A program made the translations under genes and the position numbers. DNA of 64,000 bases, taken from positions 62,001 through 126,000 of the forward strand of contig QFQP01000013.1 of the NCBI GenBank assembly GCA_003243425.1, given 5' to 3'. This DNA is from Archangium gephyra (GTDB lineage Bacteria; Myxococcota; Myxococcia; Myxococcales; Myxococcaceae). Positions 54,737 to 62,155 of the stretch are shown here, in pieces (the first letter of the stretch is position 1; each line of letters begins with the position of its first letter). The notes below the pieces were generated by a model. The model worked only from the letters and a program-made list of their open reading frames with translations, did not search any database and had not been told where the DNA came from.

Positions 54737-56983
54737 GTGTCGAGACATCTGCGTGTTCTCCTGACGTTGTTGCTGTGTGCGTGTTCGAAGCCAGACACGA
54801 AGCCGGTTGCCGCGGTTCCTGATGCCGGAGCGCCGACCGCGAAGTTGATCAGCGTCGGTCCGCGGCTGTTCTCGAATCAAACCTCGCAGCCGCTCTCGAT
54901 CTACGGCGAAGGTCTGAAGCCGGGCATGACGCTCGAGCTCGGCGCGCCCATTTCCCGACAGCTCCCACTCGTGGTGTGGGACGGACAGCACGCGTTCGCG
55001 CGGCTGGCTGGCAACTTCCCCATCACCGGCGGCTTCTCGGAGACGGTCGTCGAAGCGCGCGTGTCGAACGCAGAAGGCGTCGCGAAGTTGCGCGTCATCA
55101 ACGACACGACGTTTCCCGATCTCACCTCGCTCGCGCGTTCGGCAGATGGTTCCACGCTCTTCGCGTTGAGCAGCACCACCGACGAGCTGTTCGCCATCGA
55201 CGTGGCCACCCACAAGGTCACCCGCATTCCCACCGATGATGGTCCGTCTTCACTCTCGACGTGGGTCGACGCAGAGAAGAACGAGTGGCTCGTCATCACG
55301 CATCAGTACGCGGGTTCGCTGGTGCTCGTGCAGACGCACGCGGTGACCACGCGGAAAATGGTGCCGGCGCCTTCGTACGTCGCGGGTGCCGTCGTGAAGG
55401 GCGATCGCCTCTTCGTCGCTGAGCAGGCCAGAGACACGATCGTTGCGCTCGAACTGCCGAGCGGGCGCGAACTGTGGCGCACGCCCGTGGCGCCCAACCC
55501 GAAGCCCATGGTGATCGCCGGTGACGCACTCGTCGTCGGTTCTCAGGCCGCGGGTTCGCTCGAGCTGCTCGCGCTCGCTGACGGCGCGGTGCGCAGCACC
55601 TTCGAACCGGGCCCGGGCACGCCCATCATCGGCGGTCACACCGCGAAGTACTCGAAGCAGGTCATGAACGGCAAAGCGCCGCGTGCGTTGCTGTACGCCG
55701 CGAAGACCGACTCCCTCTTCGTCTCTTCCATCGGCCCGAACATCGGGCCCAACGAAGACAAGATGGAGGTGTCGATGAACGGCGGGGTCGGCGTGGTGTC
55801 GACGAAGAAGGGCTGGCAGCGGCACCTCGGCTTCGGCGCGGGCGTCACCGAAGGGCTGGCCTTCGACGAAGCGCGCGGGCTGCTCTACGCGGGCGACGTG
55901 GGCGTGGGGCTGGTGCGCGTGCTCGACGTGAAGAAGCTCGCTGCTGACGCGACCGCGAGCAAAGCGCTGCTGCAGGAGCTCGCGATGATTCCGCCGAGCG
56001 ACTTTCCGCGCATTCGTGCCGACGAAGACTTCAGCGTGAAGGGCAGGGCGGGGCCTTCGCTCCACAGCGGGCCGCGTTCGCTCGTGCTCTCCAACGACAA
56101 CAAGACGCTCTACGTGCTCGAGCGCTTCACGGGCTCCATCGCCGTCGTCGACGTGACCATCGCCGGAAAAGCGGTGTGGAAAGAGCAGTGGAAGGTCGTC
56201 GACCCGCTGACGCAGCCGACGCGTCGAATGGGTCAGGTGCTGTACCACGCTGATCTCGGCCGCACGGCGATGAGCTGCGATGCCTGCCACATCGACGGGC
56301 ACAGCGAAGGCGTGCTGTACGAGAAGACGATGCCGCTCCGTATCTATAGGAGCACCACGGTGCGCGGCAGCCGCGAGACGCCGCCGTTCTTCACGCCTGC
56401 GTCCACCTCTTCCATGGGCGAGACCGCGAAGATGGTCGGTGGCCGCAACCGCTTCCACAACCCCGACCCCAGCTCGAAGGAGATCGAGGCGCTCACGCTG
56501 TATGCCTCGCTCATTCCCACGCTGCCGAACCCGTTCGTGTCGGAAAGCGGCGCACCCGTGGAGAAGCTGACGCTGCCCGACGGCCACGAAGGCCGCCCGC
56601 GCGAAGGGCTCAAGCTCTTCGAGGGAAAAGCGCAGTGCAGCACGTGCCACCCCTCGCCGCTGTTCACGCTCGATCAGTCCGACGCCACGCGAGGCAGGTT
56701 CATCGACGTGGGCACGCCGCACTTCATGCCGCTGCGTGAAGCGCAGCAGAACACGGTGTTTCAGGGCTTCGGCACGCCGTCGCTCATCGGCAGCTGGGAC
56801 GTCTTTCCGATGCTGACCACCGGGCTCGCCGGGCTCTCGGTGCAGCCCGACGGTGCGGTGCGCGTCGACACCCGGTTCCCGCTGCGCACCGCGGTCGAGA
56901 AGTGGGCGCCTGCGCACGGTCGCGCTGATCTCCTCACGCCTCAAGAGCGCGACGATCTGCTCGCGTACGTTCTCTCGCTGTAG
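54737..56983 (+). CDS. Lipoprotein with beta-propeller and di-haem cytochrome c region
   Basis: From GTG at 54737 the 748-residue product starts MSRHLRVLLTLLLCACSKPD (lipobox LCAC). Residues ~110-500 look like a YVTN/quinoprotein beta-propeller (DLTSLARSADGSTLFALSST, DELFAIDVATHKVTRIPTDD, GPRSLVLSNDNKTLYVLERF). The C-terminal ~230 residues carry two haem-binding motifs, CDACHIDGHSEG and CSTCHPSPLF, with a methionine-rich segment typical of MauG/cytochrome c peroxidase-like proteins. It would be an outer-membrane or surface electron-transfer lipoprotein. The start is uncertain: GTG at 54755 also fits. It is divergent from the Glt-like cluster. Confidence 0.82.
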   Translation: MSRHLRVLLTLLLCACSKPDTKPVAAVPDAGAPTAKLISVGPRLFSNQTSQPLSIYGEGLKPGMTLELGAPISRQLPLVVWDGQHAFARLAGNFPITGGFSETVVEARVSNAEGVAKLRVINDTTFPDLTSLARSADGSTLFALSSTTDELFAIDVATHKVTRIPTDDGPSSLSTWVDAEKNEWLVITHQYAGSLVLVQTHAVTTRKMVPAPSYVAGAVVKGDRLFVAEQARDTIVALELPSGRELWRTPVAPNPKPMVIAGDALVVGSQAAGSLELLALADGAVRSTFEPGPGTPIIGGHTAKYSKQVMNGKAPRALLYAAKTDSLFVSSIGPNIGPNEDKMEVSMNGGVGVVSTKKGWQRHLGFGAGVTEGLAFDEARGLLYAGDVGVGLVRVLDVKKLAADATASKALLQELAMIPPSDFPRIRADEDFSVKGRAGPSLHSGPRSLVLSNDNKTLYVLERFTGSIAVVDVTIAGKAVWKEQWKVVDPLTQPTRRMGQVLYHADLGRTAMSCDACHIDGHSEGVLYEKTMPLRIYRSTTVRGSRETPPFFTPASTSSMGETAKMVGGRNRFHNPDPSSKEIEALTLYASLIPTLPNPFVSESGAPVEKLTLPDGHEGRPREGLKLFEGKAQCSTCHPSPLFTLDQSDATRGRFIDVGTPHFMPLREAQQNTVFQGFGTPSLIGSWDVFPMLTTGLAGLSVQPDGAVRVDTRFPLRTAVEKWAPAHGRADLLTPQERDDLLAYVLSL

Positions 56984-56998
56984 CTAAGGTTCGCGCGC

Positions 56999-58597
56999 AT
57001 GCGGCGACTCGTATTTCTCTTCGCCTCTGTTCTTTCACTCGGCAGCTGCACCAACAGTGGGCTCTACGCCGCTGGCGCTGGAGGCCCCAGCGGGCCCGAC
57101 CGTGCGGAGCTCAAGGGCATCGCGTGCGCACCGCTCGCGGCTGGCGAGCAATTTCCGGTGAAGGTGCTCTTCGCGTTGGAAGGCGGCGCGGGCGTCGACC
57201 GGCAAATCACCGGCGCCATCACCGAGTCGCTCAACAACGTGACCTCGCAGTTCTCGACGCCCTACATCTCGTTCGGGCTCGTCGGGTACCACTCCATCGC
57301 CACCGGTTTTCAGGGCAGCTTCGTGCGCGACGAGCGCGTGGCGCAGGCCATCGCTCGCTACGGCGCGTACCAGGAACCTGGCCCGGTCTCGCATCGGGCG
57401 CCGCTCAAGCTCGCGCAGAGCATCATCAGCGGCGACATGCAGACCGGCTGTCGCGGTCTGGTGGCACGCACGCGCTACTACGTCGTGCAGCTGATCATCT
57501 CGTCCGACACCAGCTGCGCGAACCCCATCTACAACGCGGGCATCAGCGCCGAGTGCAACAACTTCCTCCCCAATGAATCGGAGTGCAGCGCGTGCGAGCT
57601 CTCGCGCGTCACCGAGGAACTGAAGGGACTCGCGCGCCGCTACAACGCGGGCGAAGTGACGGTGCAGCCCGTCTACGTGCGCACCACGGCCGACGTCTTC
57701 ACGCGCTACCAGGCCGCGGCCATCGCGCGCGCTGGCGGTACGCAGCTCATCGAGACGACGCCCGAAACGCTCGACGCCACGCTGGCTTCGCTCAACTACG
57801 GCTCGCTGCAACGTGAGCTGGTGCTCAAGCGACTGGTGGCCATGAATCGCAACGTGCTCTCGCGCAACGGCGAGTTCTTCGTTGATTCCGACGGCGACGG
57901 CATCGGCGACGACGACGAGAACGCCATGGGCTTCGACCCCACCAACGTCGACTCTGACGGCGACCGTATTTCTGACGGCGTGGAGTTGAAGATGGGCCTG
58001 CCCGGCACCACGGGCTCGCTGCCGCTCAACACGCCGCGCGGCTGCAACCCCGAGGTCGACACCGACGGCGATCGCCTCAACGACTGCGAAGAGCGCGTGC
58101 TCGGCACCGACGCCTGCATCGTCGACACCGACGGTGACGGTGTGCCCGACCTCGCGGAGTTCCTCGGGGGCACCAACCCGCTCATCGCCGAAGACCTCCA
58201 GGACGACGATCGCGACGGCTTGTCGAACATCGGCGAAATCGAAGCGCACACCGACCCGCTGTCGGTCGACATCGCGTTCCAGAAGGAGCGCGGCTACGGC
58301 TATTCGGTCAAACCCGCCGAGCCCACCATCGACGGCCGCGCCTGCTACGAGATCAACATCTTCAACGTGACCGTCGGCGAGACGCTGGCCCGTCCTTCTC
58401 CCGACGGCTCCGGCATCGTCGTGCCGCGCGGCACCAACGACCTCTTCGTGTACCTTCAGGTCGGGCGTGAAAACGATCCCCGCGGCACCGGCATCGGCTC
58501 CATCTTCGTGCCCCAGGTGAAGTTCCTCGCGCCCGCCACGCGCACGCCTCGCGGCGTCATCAACTTCACGCCCGACGACTTCGTGGTCGGCTTCTGA
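56999..58597 (+). CDS. vWA-like/thrombospondin type 3 repeat lipoprotein (MIDAS lost)
   Basis: The 532-residue lipoprotein starts MRRLVFLFASVLSLGSCTNS (lipobox LGSC). Residues ~45-230 have the length and strand pattern of a von Willebrand A domain (FPVKVLFALEGGAGVDRQ, FSTPYISFGLVGYHSIATGF), but the metal-site DxSxS is replaced by EGGAG, so it cannot bind metal the usual way. Thrombospondin type 3-like Asp loops follow (FVDSDGDGIGDDDENAMGFD, DSDGDRISDGVELKMG, DTDGDGVPDLAEFLGGTNP). The C-terminal domain (CYEINIFNVTVG, NDLFVYLQVGRENDPRG, FTPDDFVVGF) is shared with the proteins at 60179 and 62152. It is 15 bases downstream of the di-haem gene. Confidence 0.85.
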   Translation: MRRLVFLFASVLSLGSCTNSGLYAAGAGGPSGPDRAELKGIACAPLAAGEQFPVKVLFALEGGAGVDRQITGAITESLNNVTSQFSTPYISFGLVGYHSIATGFQGSFVRDERVAQAIARYGAYQEPGPVSHRAPLKLAQSIISGDMQTGCRGLVARTRYYVVQLIISSDTSCANPIYNAGISAECNNFLPNESECSACELSRVTEELKGLARRYNAGEVTVQPVYVRTTADVFTRYQAAAIARAGGTQLIETTPETLDATLASLNYGSLQRELVLKRLVAMNRNVLSRNGEFFVDSDGDGIGDDDENAMGFDPTNVDSDGDRISDGVELKMGLPGTTGSLPLNTPRGCNPEVDTDGDRLNDCEERVLGTDACIVDTDGDGVPDLAEFLGGTNPLIAEDLQDDDRDGLSNIGEIEAHTDPLSVDIAFQKERGYGYSVKPAEPTIDGRACYEINIFNVTVGETLARPSPDGSGIVVPRGTNDLFVYLQVGRENDPRGTGIGSIFVPQVKFLAPATRTPRGVINFTPDDFVVGF

Positions 58598-58603
58598 TCT
58601 GAG

Positions 58604-58620
58604 GAGTGGCGTCCCCACTC
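58604..58620 (+). terminator. Short hairpin after the vWA-like gene
   Basis: GAGTGG at 58604-58609 pairs with CCACTC at 58615-58620 around a 5-base loop, 7 bases after the stop codon. No T tract follows. It could end the upstream operon, since the next gene begins 130 bases on with its own ribosome site. Confidence 0.3.
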
Positions 58621-58749
58621 GGTCTGTGGGGCCGGCACCCCAGAATCACCCCGCGGAGCGCGTAAACAACTGAATTCCGGGGCATCTGGGGTTGGATCGC
58701 TGTTTGCTCAAGGTGACTCCAGTTTTCTTCCGCACCAAGGAGCGCACAC

Positions 58750-60063
58750 ATGAAGGTCCTGAATCTCACGCTGATTGCTGCACTGAGCCTGGTGGCGCTG
58801 CCCGCGTTCGCCGGCGAAGACAACCCGGAATGCCTCGGTGAGTCTTGTGGTCGTCCCAACGAAGAAGGCGGCGGCTGCGGGTGCGGCTGCGGCTGCTCCG
58901 TGTGGGTCGCGTACACCGATGACGGCGTGACGCTGTCGTACACCGACGACGCCGACGGCGACGGCCGTGCCGACGACAAGGACAACTGCCCCTTCGCGCC
59001 GAACCGCGAGCAGGGCGACTCTGACGGCGATGGCGTGGGCGATGCGTGCGACAACTGCGCGGCGGCCTCGAACTTCGACCAGCTCGACTCCGACGGCGAC
59101 AGCGAAGGCGACTCCTGCGACGGCGACATCGACGGTGACGGCGTGGCGAACGACGCCGATAACTGCCGCTCGATTCCCAACGCCGGCCAGTCGGACATCG
59201 ACGGCGACGGCAAGGGCGATGTCTGCGACGAGGACGATGACGGCGACGGCGTGGCTGACACGACCGACAACTGCCCTGAGGTCGCCAACCCGGCCCAGGA
59301 CACCCTCAACGACCCGCGCTGCAACGTCGACAGCGACAACGACAACATCGGTGATGCCCGCGACAACTGCGCTTCGATCTCGAACTCCGACCAGTCGGAC
59401 AGCGATCGCGACGGCATCGGCGACGTGTGCGACGCCGACGCGGACAACGACGGCGTGCTGAACGTCGACGAGAACGGCGTGCAGAACAACGGCGACAACT
59501 GCAAGTTCGTGCAGAACCGTGACCAGCGTGACGACGACGGCGACAAGGTCGGCGATGTCTGCGACGCGCACTACTGCGTGGTCGTCGACGGCAACGACCC
59601 GGCCGACTGCCTCGACCCGAACGACGCCTTCCGCGTGCACGCCGGTGGTCGCGTCACCCTCAAGCGCGGCGAGACGTTCCGCCTCCCGCTGTTCGCCAAC
59701 CGCAACGGCGCCGCCATCGAATACGTGTGGACGGTGCGCGAAGGTGGCCGCCCGGCTGGCAGCACGGCGGCGGTCATCAACCCCGAAGGCATCGTGTCGC
59801 TCTCGCGCCACTGGCAGTACGCCTACCCGGACGGCAACGTCCCCTCGTTCACCGCTGACGTCGACGGTGAGTACGACATCCAGCTCCAGGCCAAGCTGGC
59901 CTTCCCGGACCGTGCGTACCCGCAGAACCGTGACTCGACCTCGTCGGTCAAGCTGAGCGTCGACAGCAAGAACGCCGGTGGCTGCACCGCCATCCCGCTC
60001 GACGCTTCGCTCGCCGCGCTGGGTCTGGGCCTGCTCGCCCTCGTTCGCCGCCGCCGCAGCTGA
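58750..60063 (+). CDS. Thrombospondin type 3 repeat protein with MYXO-CTERM-like tail
   Basis: The 437-residue product has a signal peptide (MKVLNLTLIAALSLVALPAF), a Cys/Gly-rich segment (GGGCGCGCGCSVWVAYT), and about seven thrombospondin type 3 calcium repeats (DADGDGRADDKDNCPFAPN, DSDGDGVGDACDNCAAASN, DIDGDGKGDVCDEDDDGDG and others). A beta-sandwich domain follows (~295-400). The C-terminus, GGCTAIPLDASLAALGLGLL then ALVRRRRS, has the Cys, hydrophobic helix and Arg cluster of MYXO-CTERM sorting signals, which direct surface attachment after processing in myxobacteria. AAGGAG precedes the ATG. It should be a calcium-stabilised surface protein. Confidence 0.9.
   Translation: MKVLNLTLIAALSLVALPAFAGEDNPECLGESCGRPNEEGGGCGCGCGCSVWVAYTDDGVTLSYTDDADGDGRADDKDNCPFAPNREQGDSDGDGVGDACDNCAAASNFDQLDSDGDSEGDSCDGDIDGDGVANDADNCRSIPNAGQSDIDGDGKGDVCDEDDDGDGVADTTDNCPEVANPAQDTLNDPRCNVDSDNDNIGDARDNCASISNSDQSDSDRDGIGDVCDADADNDGVLNVDENGVQNNGDNCKFVQNRDQRDDDGDKVGDVCDAHYCVVVDGNDPADCLDPNDAFRVHAGGRVTLKRGETFRLPLFANRNGAAIEYVWTVREGGRPAGSTAAVINPEGIVSLSRHWQYAYPDGNVPSFTADVDGEYDIQLQAKLAFPDRAYPQNRDSTSSVKLSVDSKNAGGCTAIPLDASLAALGLGLLALVRRRRS
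58939..59480 (+). repeat. Degenerate in-frame repeats coding thrombospondin type 3 loops
   Basis: This stretch of the gene at 58750 is built from diverged repeats of roughly 70-110 bases rich in GACGGCGACGGC, each coding a DxDGDGxxD...DNC calcium loop. The copies are far from identical, so this is an old protein repeat array rather than a recent tandem expansion. Confidence 0.75.
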
Positions 60064-60094
60064 GCCGGGGCGGTAACGAAAGAGCATCGAAGTG

Positions 60095-60127
60095 GAGCCC
60101 CTCGTCAGCGATGCTGCCGGGGGGCTC
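60095..60127 (+). terminator. Strong GC-rich hairpin after the MYXO-CTERM-like gene
   Basis: GAGCCCCTCG at 60095-60104 pairs with CGGGGGGCTC at 60118-60127 (one G-T pair). Past a single mismatch, CAGC/GCTG closes a 3-base GAT loop, giving about 14 base pairs in all. It begins 31 bases after the stop. No T tract follows. An overlapping alternative pairing AGCATCG/CGATGCT (60083-60089 with 60109-60115) would compete with it. Probably the terminator of the gene, possibly with an attenuator-like alternative fold. Confidence 0.48.
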
Positions 60128-60178
60128 GGTCGTTGAAGGAACGCTGGTCCCGGGCCGCGAAAGAAGAAAGGACGCCTC

Positions 60179-62155
60179 GTGAAATCCCTCCGTCCGACAC
60201 TCCTGATTCCGTTGGTGATGCTAGCGGCGTGCAGCGACGCGCTGATTCAGCGGCCGCCGAAAGACGACATCAACGTCGACAACAAGCTCGCGGTGTCAGG
60301 TCGGGTGTGCACGTCGCGGCCGAACACCGACGGCTTCCCGGTGAAGGTGGTGATGATCGTCGACCAGTCCGGTTCGATGTGCATCTCCGATCCTCCCGGC
60401 AGCCAGGGTCAGATGGGCTTCTGCGAGATGTACGGCACCACGCCTCCGGGCGTGACGCAGCCGGCCCGCGTGCGCGCGCTCAATCGCCTGCTCGATCAAT
60501 TCGAACAACAGCGCAACGTGCAGGTGGCGCTGGTGCCGTTCGAGACCAACGTGAAAGACCCGTGGCCCGTCGCCGTCGGCCCCAACGCCGAACGTTTCGC
60601 CCGCCCCGACGCCACGCTGCGCACGCGCGTGAACACGTTGCAGGCGCAGCTGGGCAAAGGCACCGACTATCAGGGCGCGCTCGCGTACACCTACGCGCTC
60701 ATCTCCAGCGACATCACGCGGCAGGAGCTCGAGGACCCTTCGGTGCTCCCGCGCACCCGCTACGTGGTGGTGTTCGTGACCGACGGCGTGCCGTACCCGA
60801 AGTGCGCGGCCAACGACGGGCTCACGCAGTTCGCCGACGACCTGAACCCCGACCTCACGTGGGCTGACTCGTTCGGCTCCGGCAACTTCTGCAACCAGAT
60901 CGACCCCGACGACCCGGACGCCATCACCGGTTACATCGCGGGCACGGACCGCAATCAGAACTACCAGCTCTTCAGCTACGTGAAGCAGATCGCCGACCTG
61001 AAGGACCAGTTCAACATCGGCGACATCCGGCTCCACACGGTCTTGATGTTCAACGAAGAGGCTGTGCGCAACTGCGGCCCCATCTGCCAGGACGTGTACG
61101 GCGAGTACGTGCGCTACCCGGGCCGCGTACCGGTGGCCGACGGCCCTGCCGCGGCGCGGAGCATCGCTTCGTGGACGCTGCAGCAGCTCGCGATTCGCGG
61201 CAACGGCGTGTACCAGGAGTTTTCGAACTTCTCGGGTCTGGCGCAGTTGAACCTGGGTGCGCTCGACTACTCGTCGCTCTACTCACCGAACGTCATGAAG
61301 TCGTTCATGGTGCAGGGCCTGTCGAGCGAAGCCGGTGAGAGTGGCCGCGTGGTCGACACCGACGGCGACGGGCTCATCGACGAGCTCGACAACGACTTCA
61401 CCCACAAGACCAATCGTTTCCTGGCGGACAGCGACGAAGACGGCTTCGACGACTTCTTCGAGGTGCGCCGCGCCGATGACGGCTTCCGGCCCTACGAGAA
61501 GGACGGCCGCGGGTGTGACCCCGCCTCGCCACTCACGCCGGGCTGCACGATTCGCGACACCGACGGTGACGGCCTGTCGTTCTACGCAGAGGAATACCTG
61601 GGCACGCGTCGTGGCCTGGTCGACTCCGACGGTGACGGTGTGCCCGACGGCCTCGAGGTGAAGTACGGGCTCGATCCGCTCGCGCGCCAGCTCAGCGGCC
61701 TCGACACCGACGGCGACGGCACGCCCGATTCAGAAGAGTTCCGCATGGGAAGCAACCCCGTCTCACGCGACCGCCCGTTCCAGGAAAAAGCGGCCTTCCG
61801 CTACCGCATCACCGCCGAAAAGCAGGCCGACGACCGCGTCTGCTACGACTTCACCGTCAGCAACCTGAGCCTGGTGACGCCGCCCAACCGCGCTGGCCTC
61901 ACGCAGGGCTACAACCTCTTCAAGGTGTGGTTCTCGGAGGCGCCCGAGAGTGGCGTGGCCACCGACTACGGCGTGTGGCGCACCGCCTGTGCGTGGGCGC
62001 AGTACTCGCCGCCCTCGCTGCGCGTGCCGGCAGGGCCCGAGACCGACGCCATTCCCGATGATCGCTTCTTCGAACCGCAGAACCTGATCACCGAAGCGCA
62101 CTACAACGACCCCGCGAAGTGCGTGGGTGTCTCTCCAGCGCGGGCGGCCGAGTGA
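60179..62155 (+). CDS. vWA/thrombospondin type 3 repeat lipoprotein with intact MIDAS
   Basis: From GTG at 60179 (GAAAGGA upstream) the 658-residue lipoprotein starts MKSLRPTLLIPLVMLAACSD (lipobox LAAC). Residues ~55-330 are a von Willebrand A domain with an intact metal-site motif in VVMIVDQSGSMCI and a later acidic loop (VVVFVTDGVPYPKC). Thrombospondin-type Asp loops follow (VVDTDGDGLIDELDNDF, DTDGDGLSFYAEEYLG, DSDGDGVPDGLEVKYG). The C-terminal domain (CYDFTVSNLSLVTPP, YNLFKVWFSEAPE) is the one shared with the proteins at 56999 and 62152. vWA domains with MIDAS bind ligands through Mg. Its stop overlaps the next paralogue's start (GTGA). Confidence 0.9.
   Translation: MKSLRPTLLIPLVMLAACSDALIQRPPKDDINVDNKLAVSGRVCTSRPNTDGFPVKVVMIVDQSGSMCISDPPGSQGQMGFCEMYGTTPPGVTQPARVRALNRLLDQFEQQRNVQVALVPFETNVKDPWPVAVGPNAERFARPDATLRTRVNTLQAQLGKGTDYQGALAYTYALISSDITRQELEDPSVLPRTRYVVVFVTDGVPYPKCAANDGLTQFADDLNPDLTWADSFGSGNFCNQIDPDDPDAITGYIAGTDRNQNYQLFSYVKQIADLKDQFNIGDIRLHTVLMFNEEAVRNCGPICQDVYGEYVRYPGRVPVADGPAAARSIASWTLQQLAIRGNGVYQEFSNFSGLAQLNLGALDYSSLYSPNVMKSFMVQGLSSEAGESGRVVDTDGDGLIDELDNDFTHKTNRFLADSDEDGFDDFFEVRRADDGFRPYEKDGRGCDPASPLTPGCTIRDTDGDGLSFYAEEYLGTRRGLVDSDGDGVPDGLEVKYGLDPLARQLSGLDTDGDGTPDSEEFRMGSNPVSRDRPFQEKAAFRYRITAEKQADDRVCYDFTVSNLSLVTPPNRAGLTQGYNLFKVWFSEAPESGVATDYGVWRTACAWAQYSPPSLRVPAGPETDAIPDDRFFEPQNLITEAHYNDPAKCVGVSPARAAE

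Noticed and set aside
58939..59480. Asp-codon repeats considered as a CRISPR-like or satellite array
   Set aside because: The repeats are in frame, diverged, and encode thrombospondin type 3 calcium loops; there are no unique spacers of constant length.
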